This document shows positions 52,601 to 60,807 of a DNA stretch of 64,000 nucleotides, in pieces. Each line of letters starts with the position of its first letter. The stretch's first letter is position 1. The stretch is from Belliella alkalica. Lineage in GTDB: Bacteria; Bacteroidota; Bacteroidia; Cytophagales; Cyclobacteriaceae. Position numbers and translations under genes: made by a program. The stretch is taken from NCBI RefSeq assembly GCF_022549785.1, contig NZ_JAKZGO010000008.1:102971-166970 (forward strand). Reading direction: 5' to 3'. The notes under the pieces are model-generated. The model saw only the letters and a program-made list of their open reading frames with translations, searched no databases and was not told the DNA's origin.

Positions 52601-52807
52601 GGTTTCGCCTTTCAAAAAAACATTGACTCCTGGAAGTGTTTCTCCTGTTTCAGCATCTTTAACAGTACCGGAAATTTGTATTTGCTGGCTTTCTCCTTGA
52701 GCGTAGGACTCAAGTGGTAAAATTACCTGCCAAAGGAAAAACAGAACTGATAAGGTAATGCTTCTCCCAAAATTGCTTGATTTTTTTGGGTAAATTAGTT
52801 TTGACAT
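49691..52807 (-). CDS. SusC/RagA-family TonB-dependent transporter
   Basis: About 1038 residues from the ATG at 52807; a Met 15 codons earlier is rejected because the signal peptide ([22 protein letters not shown]) fits the later start. Order: signal peptide, carboxypeptidase-like domain ([24 protein letters not shown]...DIDGSFSL), TonB-box region [12 protein letters not shown], plug ([10 protein letters not shown]-like [72 protein letters not shown]) and a 22-strand barrel ending [15 protein letters not shown]. It imports a ligand across the outer membrane with SusD. No sigma/anti-sigma or SusR-type regulator is adjacent. Confidence 0.95.
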   Translation of the reverse strand: [1038 protein letters not shown]

Positions 52808-53465
52808 TTGGTTTTTAGGTTTATAGAATTTGAATGAATAATACAAAAACACTCTTTTTACTAATAAAGATTTATTAATTTAACAATCGAATTTATATAA
52901 AAGATTTGTTTCAAACCCCATATTATTAGTTTTGAAATCTGATTATTTAAGCCAAATTTCGTTTAAGTACTAAGAAAATTTTTTGAAAGATTTAGACGAT
53001 TTTAGCCATTTAAACAGTTATTTAAGGTTTTATACCTAGTATCATCGTCTCAATAAAAAATGACGTTGCGCTTAAGTATTTTTATAAAAAAAACTGTTTT
53101 TCCCAATGTTTTTTCGATTTCTGACCATCACTTAAGACGAGCAAAAACTCAATTCTGACTTTATGGAAATAGCGAATTCTATCACTATTATTCTTAATTT
53201 GACGATTATAAAATAGCTAGACAATTTGAGTGAAAACTCTTTAAAGTTCTCAATACAAATTATCACAATAAATCCCAATCAGTATAACCATGATTTTTTT
53301 CACTGGTAAATACGATACCAAAAAAGTAACTCATTAGGGAAATATCATATAATGAGAAATTTATTGGGGAAGTTACAATAAAAATATGGCCCTAGTCAAA
53401 GTTGATGAATCAAGCATGACAATAGTTGAAAGTTTGATAAATTGTTTGGTATACTGATGTAAGAA
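52808..53465. other. Long AT-rich intergenic region upstream of susC
   Basis: About 660 bp without a gene. No tRNA, long hairpin or exact TAnnTTTG element directed at susC was found. The region separates the susC start from the 3' end of the DUF4221 gene on the same strand and must contain the sus promoter and any operator. Confidence 0.5.
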
Positions 53466-54593
53466 CTAAAACTCAAATACTAAAAACCCCAATTCATCAG
53501 AAAAACTCTGACAAACCCAAAGCTTGCCGTCCTTGGCGAAGTATTTTACGCTTTCTGAGTTGAGCTCAGGAACTTCACCCTCGGAGATCAAGTTGAAATC
53601 TTCATCAAAAACCGTAAGGAATACCTTGATCTCTTTTAATTGTGGTAAGAAAGCATCCTCAGCTTTCGTATCCATAAAAATTCTTTGAGAAGATAACCGC
53701 AAGTACCTATTGTTTACTTTATCCCATACTGGAGGACTGAACTTTACTTGCTCTAAAAATCCCTGATAGGTATTTTGTAAAATATCAACCGATACTATCC
53801 CCTTTTTATCAACTTGTTTGACGCTTTTGGGAGTTAATGTTGGCTCGTAGGTGACTTTTTTCACAAGTTCTCCTGCTGCATTGAAAATGTATATTTCATG
53901 GGAAAAATCATGACTGACCATGACATAACCGTTTTCTGATGTCAGATAGACCATAGGATCTAAGAAGTAGTAGCGACCATCATCATCAAATTCCAAAATA
54001 TTATTTTGATAAGCCTTTTCTGAATCTATCTCTATGCGCTTCTTTGTAAGAGTATTCACAGACAATACGTCTAAGCACATACTTCTATCCAAATTAAATG
54101 GCAAGGCAAAAACATTCATGGAATCGGTAAATTCCAAAACCAACTCATTTCTAAACATTTGAAAATCGTCTCCTTCATTGACTTTTGACCAATCTACACC
54201 TTTTAAGAGATTTCCATTTTTATCGAAAACTCCAGATTTGACAGATCCTTTGATGAAAAACAAATCATCTGCCAGCGCATAGATATAATTGATATGGCTT
54301 GTACCATTTGGTCCTTCCTTATCATAAGGGAAACTTCGTACATATTCAAGCTCATCCAGGTTAACTTCATCAATTGCATGATCAAACTTATTGAACAAGT
54401 AGATGGTACTTTCTTCCAAGTTTAGATCCGAATTGGTAATATACCCGGTTAAGTCCAAATTTTTCCCTTTTGAGTCAATCATAACTGTATCCAATTTATA
54501 GGAAAAGGTCAGTTGTATATCATCAGTACCTTTTTGACCGCAAGAGTAGAGGATAATTAAAAAAAGTAGGGAAAGAGTTTTGGTGTGTTTCAT
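53466..54593 (-). CDS. DUF4221-like lipoprotein (paralogue 9, detached copy)
   Basis: A 375-residue lipoprotein with lipobox ILYSC (Cys18). It shares the family layout with the cluster at 2-12 kb: DTVMIDSKGKNLDL, YDKEGPNGTSH near residue 94, IYIFNAAGELV in the middle, RYLRLSSQRIF, and PELNSESVKYFAKDGKLWVCQ followed by SFSDELGFLVFEF at the end. It is the most diverged of the minus-strand members and lies 41 kb away, between RNase G and the susC promoter region. A terminator separates it from rng. Function unknown. Confidence 0.68.
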   Translation of the reverse strand: MKHTKTLSLLFLIILYSCGQKGTDDIQLTFSYKLDTVMIDSKGKNLDLTGYITNSDLNLEESTIYLFNKFDHAIDEVNLDELEYVRSFPYDKEGPNGTSHINYIYALADDLFFIKGSVKSGVFDKNGNLLKGVDWSKVNEGDDFQMFRNELVLEFTDSMNVFALPFNLDRSMCLDVLSVNTLTKKRIEIDSEKAYQNNILEFDDDGRYYFLDPMVYLTSENGYVMVSHDFSHEIYIFNAAGELVKKVTYEPTLTPKSVKQVDKKGIVSVDILQNTYQGFLEQVKFSPPVWDKVNNRYLRLSSQRIFMDTKAEDAFLPQLKEIKVFLTVFDEDFNLISEGEVPELNSESVKYFAKDGKLWVCQSFSDELGFLVFEF

Positions 54594-54637
54594 GGAAATG
54601 TAAAATTAGGTTTTAAAACCAAAGGCTATAAAACCAA

Positions 54638-54667
54638 AAAAAGCGAGACTATTCAGTCTCGCTTTTT
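54638..54667. terminator. Terminator at the end of rng
   Basis: AAAAAGCGAGACT (54638-54650) pairs perfectly with AGTCTCGCTTTTT (54655-54667) around a 4-nt loop, giving T runs on both strands. It overlaps the rng stop codon at 54649 and ends the HU-to-rng transcript. Confidence 0.88.
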
Positions 54668-56220
54668 ACGTTTAGTTCTATTTCTTCTCCTGAATTGTCC
54701 AGGAATCTGTACTCCGTCACTGGAAGTGATGAATCTTTGATCAATTTTACCCATTTGAAATATTTGAAAAACCACCTTACCCTTTGTGATATGATGCCAT
54801 TCGTGAAGAAGGCATGAAGGTATGGGTGTAGTCCAATCTGGATATTTGAAATATTTTGGATAGTAGCCATATGCTCTAGGTCTTTCTCCAGTTTATCCGC
54901 CACCAATATGGAGGCCTGGATTTTGCCCGTTCCGTTACATGAAGGGCAAGTTTCTTTAGTGACAATGTTGACTTCAGGCCTTACACGCTGTCTAGTGATC
55001 TGCATCAGACCAAATTTGGTCAATGGCAGCACCGTGTTTTTGGACCTGTCATCTTTCATCTCATCTTTCATTGCATCATAGATCGCCTTCTTATTCTCGG
55101 CTCTTTTCATATCTATAAAGTCAATGACGATGATGCCTCCCATGTCTCGAAGGCGCAATTGTCTAGCAATTTCTTTGGCAGCTACCAGGTTGGTCTTCAA
55201 TGCCGTAGTTTCCTGATCGCTTTCTTGGTTGGATTTATTCCCACTGTTGACGTCTATGACGTGAAGGGCTTCAGTATGTTCAATAATAACATAACCACCT
55301 TGGGGAAGACTTATCGTCTGACCAAACAAGCTTTTGATTTGCTTTTCTATTCCAAAATTTTCAAAGAGCTTAGCTTTACCATTGTGAAGCTTCACTATTT
55401 TTTCCTTTTCAGGAGCGATAGATCTGATATAAGATCGGATCTGATCGTAGATCAATTCATCCTCTACTGTGATTGCATCGAATGATTCGTTGAGCAGGTC
55501 TCTTATGATAGAGGAAGCCATGCTCATTTCTCCGATTACCTTGTCTTTTGGTTTTGCTTTTGGAAGCTTTTTCATACCATCTTCCCAAGTGTTTACCAGA
55601 TTCCTGAGGTCTTTGTCAAGTTCTGTGACTGACTGACCTTCGGCTACTGTTCTGATAATCACGCCAAAATTGGCTGGTTTGATGGAAGTAATTAAGCGTA
55701 CCAGCCTTTTTCTTTCGTCTGCACTACGGATCTTTTTGGATACGTTGACAGTGTTCGAAAATGGTACCAATACCAAATAGCGACCGGCAATGGAGAGCTC
55801 ACAGGATAGTCGAGGGCCTTTCGTTGAGATAGGCTCTTTTACAACCTGAACCAATATTTGGTTATTTTTAGGAAGGACATTGGAAATTTTTCCAAGCTTT
55901 TCTATATCAGGCTCTAGGTCAAACCCTTTTAAATTATAACTGGTGTAGTTACCGTTTTTGGCCAATTTCGAAAATTTGTTTAGGCTATTGATCTGAGGGC
56001 CAAGATCCTGATAATGCAGGAAGGCATCTTTCTCATAACCTACATCAATGAATGCTGCATTGAGCCCATTGACAATTTTCCGAACTGTTCCAAGATAAAT
56101 ATCACCGACTTTGAACTGATTATCTTCTCCATCGGAATGGAGTTCTACCAGACTTTTGTCTTTTAAAAGAGCGATACGACTACCGCTTTGAGCAGAATCG
56201 ATTACTAATTCTGTGCTCAA
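54649..56220 (-). CDS. rng: Ribonuclease E/G family endoribonuclease (RNase G)
   Basis: A 523-residue enzyme that processes rRNA precursors and degrades mRNA with a preference for 5'-monophosphate ends. S1 domain at 35-120 (VGDIYLGTVRKIVNGLNAAFIDVGYEKDAFLHYQDL), 5'-sensor region (TKGPRLSCELSIAGRYLVLVP), catalytic DNase-I-like part with metal-binding Asp in LHVIDVNSGNKSNQE and GGIIVIDFIDMK, and the zinc-link CPSCNGTG. Length fits RNase G rather than RNase E. It is the last gene of a minus-strand run that starts with HU. Confidence 0.94.
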   Translation of the reverse strand: MSTELVIDSAQSGSRIALLKDKSLVELHSDGEDNQFKVGDIYLGTVRKIVNGLNAAFIDVGYEKDAFLHYQDLGPQINSLNKFSKLAKNGNYTSYNLKGFDLEPDIEKLGKISNVLPKNNQILVQVVKEPISTKGPRLSCELSIAGRYLVLVPFSNTVNVSKKIRSADERKRLVRLITSIKPANFGVIIRTVAEGQSVTELDKDLRNLVNTWEDGMKKLPKAKPKDKVIGEMSMASSIIRDLLNESFDAITVEDELIYDQIRSYIRSIAPEKEKIVKLHNGKAKLFENFGIEKQIKSLFGQTISLPQGGYVIIEHTEALHVIDVNSGNKSNQESDQETTALKTNLVAAKEIARQLRLRDMGGIIVIDFIDMKRAENKKAIYDAMKDEMKDDRSKNTVLPLTKFGLMQITRQRVRPEVNIVTKETCPSCNGTGKIQASILVADKLEKDLEHMATIQNISNIQIGLHPYLHAFFTNGIISQRVRWFFKYFKWVKLIKDSSLPVTEYRFLDNSGEEIELNVKSETE

Positions 56221-56283
56221 ATCGTGTCTCTGTTTATGTGAATGAACGTTTACTGTAAAAACTCAAAAAGAAGAAGTAATTAA

Positions 56284-56373
56284 TTACTTCTTCTTATGTC
56301 TGTTTTTTCTAAGTCTCTTCTTACGCTTGTGCGTAGCGATCTTATGTCTCTTTCTTTTTTTACCGCAAGGCAT
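56284..56373 (-). CDS. 29-residue basic ribosomal-type protein (COX24/AURKAIP1/mS38-like)
   Basis: Reads MPCGKKRKRHKIATHKRK then KRLRKNRHKKK: 29 residues, more than half Lys, Arg or His. It resembles the small bacterial proteins carrying the COX24/AURKAIP1 C-terminal motif (mitochondrial mS38, mycobacterial bS22), which sit in the small ribosomal subunit near the decoding region. It lies between the TPR gene and rng, 29 bp after the former, and is probably cotranscribed. Placement in the family is from memory of Bacteroidetes homologues with almost the same sequence. Confidence 0.82.
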   Translation of the reverse strand: MPCGKKRKRHKIATHKRKKRLRKNRHKKK

Positions 56374-56402
56374 AGTTTTAAAGATTTAAGTTGAACAATT
56401 AT

Positions 56403-57221
56403 TTATAGCCTTTCGAGGTAGCTTTCGATACTAGACAAGATCATCTGATCCGTTGTCATACCTTTTACTTTCTCAAACTGCCTTTTTGATTTATTAGTTT
56501 GCTTTGATTCAAAATAACTTACAGCTAAATAAAATTGCCCCTGAAGATTGTCCGGATGGTATTGAACCAACTCCTCAAATCTTTCAGCTGCTCTATTATA
56601 TTGACCGGACTGCATAGAAAGTGCTCCCATGTTAAACAAGGCATCTTCATTTTTAGGATCTGCTTCCAATATTTCCCTAAGCATGGTAATTCCCTGCATC
56701 GGATTGGAAGAAGACACATAAGTCATGGCCACTTTAGTTTTCAAATCAAGGCGTTTTGGATCTTTTTCCAAAACTTGATTTAGATAGCTTCTTGTCTTTT
56801 CAGCCAATCTAGCTATTTTCTTTTCATCCAAAGCAAATGTGTATGCTTCGTAATACGCATTCCCTGTTTTTTCCAGTCTTTCTAGGTCAGTTGTTTTTTC
56901 CAAGGCACGTTCGTAATAGAACGCTGCACTGTCATATTTACTCGCCTGATAATAGAGTGAAGCAATAGAGTCTGCGAAGGTAACAAATTTTTCCTTATTA
57001 TCTTCCGTTTCCAACTTTGCCAAAAGAGAGTTGATGTTTGACTTAGTGGATTCATCCACTTCGGCTTCATGCATCCCCACTTGATTGCTTGGCTCCGACT
57101 GATCGGATTCAGTGATTTGAGCACCTCCCTCATCATTATCCACTACTACTCTTGGAAGTGAAAACAGAATTGCTACAGCTACAACTCCAACGATAATGGC
57201 TATGATTTGAGATTTCTTCAT
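56403..57221 (-). CDS. Membrane-anchored TPR protein
   Basis: A 272-residue protein with one N-terminal membrane segment (IIAIIVGVVAVAILFSLP, 5-22), an acidic linker, and four to five tetratricopeptide repeats from about 75 to the end (ASKYDSAAFYYERALEKT, LLREILEADPKNEDALFNMG, SGQYNRAAERFEELVQYHPDNLQGQFYLAV). It probably serves as a scaffold on the periplasmic side. Function unknown; similar TPR proteins lie between HU and rng in related genomes as far as I recall. It starts 22 bp after the HU stop, with an attenuator-like hairpin in between. Confidence 0.82.
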   Translation of the reverse strand: MKKSQIIAIIVGVVAVAILFSLPRVVVDNDEGGAQITESDQSEPSNQVGMHEAEVDESTKSNINSLLAKLETEDNKEKFVTFADSIASLYYQASKYDSAAFYYERALEKTTDLERLEKTGNAYYEAYTFALDEKKIARLAEKTRSYLNQVLEKDPKRLDLKTKVAMTYVSSSNPMQGITMLREILEADPKNEDALFNMGALSMQSGQYNRAAERFEELVQYHPDNLQGQFYLAVSYFESKQTNKSKRQFEKVKGMTTDQMILSSIESYLERL

Positions 57222-57228
57222 AAGGAAA

Positions 57229-57254
57229 AATAGTCCTCAGGACTATTCCTGAGG
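57229..57254 (-). promoter_or_regulatory. Overlapping hairpins between HU and TPR genes (attenuator-like)
   Basis: On the minus strand, AATAGTCC-TGA-GGACTATT followed by TTT forms a terminator-like hairpin (57229-57247), while CCTCAGG (57248-57254) and CCTGAGG (57235-57241) can form a competing stem. The two share bases, so only one can form at a time. The HU stop codon lies inside. Confidence 0.5.
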
Positions 57255-57551
57255 AGCTAATTCTTTAATTTTTTTACTACTCTTAATTTTTTCAATGAAT
57301 ACCTTTGATGGCTTGAAGGCCGGTACATAATGCTCATCGATCACAATCGCAGTGTTTTTCGAAATATTTCTGGCGATTTTTTTAGCTCTCTTCTTGTTAA
57401 TGAAGCTGCCAAATCCTCTCACATAAATATTGTCTCCCTCTGCCATGGAATCTTTGACAACTTTGAAAAATGCCTCAATAGTTTGAGTTACATCATCCTT
57501 CTGAATTCCAGTTTTCTCGGAAATCTTGGTAATTACTTCTGCTTTAGTCAC
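57243..57551 (-). CDS. hup: HU-family DNA-binding protein
   Basis: A 102-residue nucleoid protein: MTKAEVITKISEKTGIQKDDVTQTIEAFF, GDNIYVRGFGSFINKKRAKKIARN and the DNA-contacting arm with AFKPSKVFIEKIK. The body is of normal HU/IHF length with about 10 extra C-terminal residues. It binds and bends DNA without strong sequence preference. First gene of the minus-strand run HU, TPR, mS38-like, rng, and divergent from mutY with a good promoter 68 bp upstream. Confidence 0.93.
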   Translation of the reverse strand: MTKAEVITKISEKTGIQKDDVTQTIEAFFKVVKDSMAEGDNIYVRGFGSFINKKRAKKIARNISKNTAIVIDEHYVPAFKPSKVFIEKIKSSKKIKELAPQE

Positions 57552-57618
57552 GTTCTAATTATTTTAAATTATTATCGAATAAGCTTAACAACCTATTAAC
57601 CAACTAATTTTGGGACTG

Positions 57619-57626
57619 CAAATTTA
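57619..57626 (-). promoter_or_regulatory. Promoter -7 element of the HU operon
   Basis: CAAATTTA reads TAAATTTG on the minus strand, an exact TAnnTTTG match followed by CAGTCC, the same downstream bases as in the rpsP promoter. A TTG 23 bp upstream (complement of 57650-57652) can be the -33 box. Confidence 0.65.
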
Positions 57627-57711
57627 CAAGAAGCATTTCAATATAAAAACAATTTGACCAAAATTAGCTTCATTTGTTTAACGAAATATTTCAAATAAAA
57701 ATTTCAATGTT

Positions 57712-58785
57712 TTGAAAAACAATCATTTTGCATCTATTTTATTGGACTGGTATGGTCTTCACAAAAGGGATTTGCCATGGAGAAACACCAAAGACCCATA
57801 TATCATTTGGCTGTCTGAAGTAATACTTCAACAAACTCGAGTAGCACAAGGAATGCCTTATTTTGTAAAATTTCTCGAAAATTTCCCAAAAGTAGAGGAT
57901 TTGGCTCAAGCACCATCTGAAGAAATCATGCGTCTTTGGCAGGGACTAGGCTATTATAGCCGAGCACGCAATCTCCATCAATGCGCTAAAGACATCGTGA
58001 ATGTATATGGTGGTAAATTCCCGGATAATTATAAAACATTGCTCAAACTCAAAGGGGTGGGAAGCTACACTGCCGCCGCCATAGCTTCCTTTGCTTTTGA
58101 CGAGCCTGTTGCTGTAGTTGATGGAAATGTATTTAGGGTTTTGGCAAGATACTTTGGGGTAAGCACTGATATTGCAAGTGGGAGTGGGAAAAAAGAATTC
58201 GAAAAAATTGCCAATGAGCATATCAGCAAAAAGCATCCTGCAGAATATAATCAGGCAATCATGGAATTTGGTTCACTTCAATGCACTCCAAACAATCCCT
58301 CCTGCAATGATTGCCCTCTAAAGTCATCCTGCTTCGCACACAACAATGATTTGGTTTCACAACTTCCAGTCAAGATCAATAAAGTGAAGGTGAAAGAACG
58401 ATTTTTTACTTATATATATATAGTGTGCGCTGAACATGTCGTAATCAAACAAAGAGGTGCGGGTGATATTTGGCAGGGATTGTATGATTTTCCTTTGGAG
58501 GAAAGTGAAAAAAATGTGCTCCAAGAAATAAAAGAGCTAACTTTGTTGCATGAATTAGAAGGATTTGAACCAAAAATACATTTTGATTCAGAAACAAGAT
58601 TCAAACATATTCTTACACATCAAAGAATTTTTGCCAACTTTGCGACGTTTGAGATTGATGAAAGTTATCGTTCAGACCTTCAAGATTGGACTAGAAAAAA
58701 CGGATATGAATTAGTCGATTTTTCTAGACTTGAATCAGTTGGCAAACCTAGATTGATCATGAAGTTTTTGAACGATGAAAAATAA
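57712..58785 (+). CDS. mutY: A/G-specific adenine glycosylase
   Basis: A 357-residue MutY that removes adenine mispaired with 8-oxoguanine. The catalytic Glu36 lies in LSEVILQQTRV, the helix-hairpin-helix is LKGVGSYTAAAI (112-123), the catalytic Asp137 lies in AVVDGNVFRVLAR, and a 4Fe-4S cluster is bound by the cysteines of CTPNNPSCNDCPLKSSC. The C-terminal NUDIX-like domain that senses 8-oxoG follows (IWQGLYDFPLEE, FKHILTHQRIFANF). The start is a TTG: the frame has no ATG between the upstream stop at 57679 and the conserved region. It is followed 50 bp later by ssb. Confidence 0.95.
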   Translation: MKNNHFASILLDWYGLHKRDLPWRNTKDPYIIWLSEVILQQTRVAQGMPYFVKFLENFPKVEDLAQAPSEEIMRLWQGLGYYSRARNLHQCAKDIVNVYGGKFPDNYKTLLKLKGVGSYTAAAIASFAFDEPVAVVDGNVFRVLARYFGVSTDIASGSGKKEFEKIANEHISKKHPAEYNQAIMEFGSLQCTPNNPSCNDCPLKSSCFAHNNDLVSQLPVKINKVKVKERFFTYIYIVCAEHVVIKQRGAGDIWQGLYDFPLEESEKNVLQEIKELTLLHELEGFEPKIHFDSETRFKHILTHQRIFANFATFEIDESYRSDLQDWTRKNGYELVDFSRLESVGKPRLIMKFLNDEK

Positions 58786-58835
58786 TTCCTAAATTTAATC
58801 CCAAACTTTTTTCAAACATTTAAACATTTACAAAT

Positions 58836-59300
58836 ATGGCTGGAGTAAATAAAGTAATTTTAGTAGGAAATCTTGGGCAAGATCCAGAAGTTAAGCATTT
58901 GGAAGGTGACAAAGTTGTAGCCAATGTAAGTATAGCCACTACAGAGTCATATAAAGACAGGTCAGGAAATCGTGTGGACAACACAGAGTGGCATGATTTG
59001 GAATTGTGGGATGGATTGGCAAAAATCGCTGAAAGCTATCTCAAAAAAGGGAGTAAGATCTATGTAGAAGGTAAGATCAAAACTGATAGCTGGCAAGACG
59101 AACAAGGCAATAATCGAAAAAGAGTAAGAATAAGAGTTCAAAACATGACTATGCTTGATTCGCGAGCAGATAGCCAAGGTCAAAGTGGACCAAGCAACAA
59201 TAGCAATACAAATTACGCTTCCAACAATAGCAGTCCTCAGTCAATGCCATCGCAAGCAGTGTCTGATGGCCCAGGAGAGGATGATGATTTGCCATTCTAA
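58836..59300 (+). CDS. ssb: Single-stranded DNA-binding protein
   Basis: A 154-residue SSB: OB fold in residues 1-108 (NKVILVGNLGQDPEVKHLEGDKVVANVSIATTESYKDR, TEWHDLELWDGLAKIAESYLKKGSKIYVEGKIKTDSW), an Asn/Ser/Gln-rich linker, and the acidic protein-interaction tip DDDLPF. It protects single-stranded DNA and recruits repair and replication proteins. It follows mutY on the same strand and precedes gldE, an arrangement I know from other Bacteroidetes. Confidence 0.97.
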   Translation: MAGVNKVILVGNLGQDPEVKHLEGDKVVANVSIATTESYKDRSGNRVDNTEWHDLELWDGLAKIAESYLKKGSKIYVEGKIKTDSWQDEQGNNRKRVRIRVQNMTMLDSRADSQGQSGPSNNSNTNYASNNSSPQSMPSQAVSDGPGEDDDLPF

Positions 59301-59429
59301 TCCAGAGTATTTCAATTGATAAACCAATTTATCAGAGATTATCCAAGATAAATTTGACTCCAATAAAATTAATTCTCATCTTTAGTTAAGTTGTGAAATT
59401 AAAAATTAGAGTACTTTATCAGAAATGGT

Positions 59430-59437
59430 TAATTTTG
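59430..59437 (+). promoter_or_regulatory. Promoter -7 element upstream of gldE
   Basis: TAATTTTG, followed by CAG, matches TAnnTTTG 20 bp before the gldE ATG, so gldE may have its own promoter besides any read-through from ssb. A -33 TTG at standard distance is not clear. Confidence 0.45.
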
Positions 59438-59457
59438 CAGAAATAATTTAATAATTA

Positions 59458-60807
59458 ATGGACGACCCCTATCCGAGTATTATGTTGCTGGCTGAGATTT
59501 CAGAAATTTCAGCCAGCTATATTTTGATTAATGGATTGATTTTTATCCTTTTACTTATTGCGTCAGGTTTAATTTCAGGATCTGAGGTTGCATTTTTTTC
59601 CCTGACGGCAGAAGACTTACATGAAATTGATGTTCGTGGAGAAGAGAATGCTAGTAAAGTAATACACCTTATCGAAGAACCACAACGTTTACTAAGCACA
59701 ATCTTGATTTTGAATAATCTAATCAATATCGGTATTGTCACCTTGACCACTTTTGTGTCATGGACTATCTTTGGAATGGGTGCTACTGGGATTGTTATCA
59801 TACTGGTTCAGACCATTGGTGTCACTTTCGCCATTGTTTTCTTCGGAGAGATTGTGCCAAAAGTCTACGCAACAAAAGCAAAAGTTGAGTTTTCTCTATT
59901 GATGGCTCCTATTATCAATATATTTTCGATCATCCTTAAGCCACTCTCGATTTTCCTAATGAGCATGAGCAATATCATCGAAAGAAGAATTGAGAAAAAA
60001 GGATACTCTCTTTCTGTTGATGAGCTACATCAAGCATTGGAAATCACTTCAGAAGACACCACCGACGAAGAAAAAGACATCTTAAAAGGTATTGTCAACT
60101 TTGGGACGCTATCAGTAAAGCAGGTTATGCATTCCAGAATGGAAATCACAGCTGTAGATCTTGATACAGATTTCCACGAACTGATGGACAAAATCAACAA
60201 GAGTGGCTATTCCAGAATACCCGTTTATAATGAAACTATAGATAATATTGAAGGCATTCTTTATATCAAGGATTTGCTTCCTCATATTGAAAAAGAAGAG
60301 GACTTTGAATGGCAAAGCTTGATTAGAAAAGGTTTTTTCGTGCCGGAAAACAAAAAAGTCGATTCACTCCTGAAGGATTTTCAAAAAAAGCATGTCCACA
60401 TGGCCATCGTAGTAGATGAGTATGGTGGTACATCTGGTTTGATTACATTGGAGGATTTGATAGAAGAAATTATCGGGGAAATCAATGATGAGTTTGACGA
60501 TATCCAAGATTTCTTTTTTCAAGAAATAGATCCACAGACATTTATTTTTGAAGGAAAAGTTTCATTGAATGATTTTTGCAAAAAATTAGATCTTGATCAG
60601 CAGATTTTTGACGAAGTGAAGGGAGAAAGTGAATCCTTGGGAGGTTTGCTTTTGGAAATGAATTCCAAACTGCCTAAAAATGGGGTAAAAATCAACTTTG
60701 AAAACTTTGAGTTTACCATTTTAGCTGTGGATACTAGAAAAATCAAAAAAGTGAAAGTTAGACTGAAAGATGAGGGTGAAAAGAATCTAGATTCTCATGA
60801 AGATTGA
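59458..60807 (+). CDS. gldE: GldE, gliding-motility-associated CNNM/CorC-like membrane protein
   Basis: A 449-residue member of the hemolysin/CNNM family. Three to four N-terminal membrane segments ([61 protein letters not shown]) form the DUF21 domain; paired CBS domains follow ([68 protein letters not shown]), and then a CorC-HlyC domain to the end. In Flavobacterium, GldE overproduction compensates for gldD mutations affecting gliding. The call rests on position after ssb and the Bacteroidetes-type N-terminus; a general divalent-metal transporter is the alternative. gldD is not next to it here. Confidence 0.85.
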   Translation: MDDPYPSIMLLAEISEISASYILINGLIFILLLIASGLISGSEVAFFSLTAEDLHEIDVRGEENASKVIHLIEEPQRLLSTILILNNLINIGIVTLTTFVSWTIFGMGATGIVIILVQTIGVTFAIVFFGEIVPKVYATKAKVEFSLLMAPIINIFSIILKPLSIFLMSMSNIIERRIEKKGYSLSVDELHQALEITSEDTTDEEKDILKGIVNFGTLSVKQVMHSRMEITAVDLDTDFHELMDKINKSGYSRIPVYNETIDNIEGILYIKDLLPHIEKEEDFEWQSLIRKGFFVPENKKVDSLLKDFQKKHVHMAIVVDEYGGTSGLITLEDLIEEIIGEINDEFDDIQDFFFQEIDPQTFIFEGKVSLNDFCKKLDLDQQIFDEVKGESESLGGLLLEMNSKLPKNGVKINFENFEFTILAVDTRKIKKVKVRLKDEGEKNLDSHED

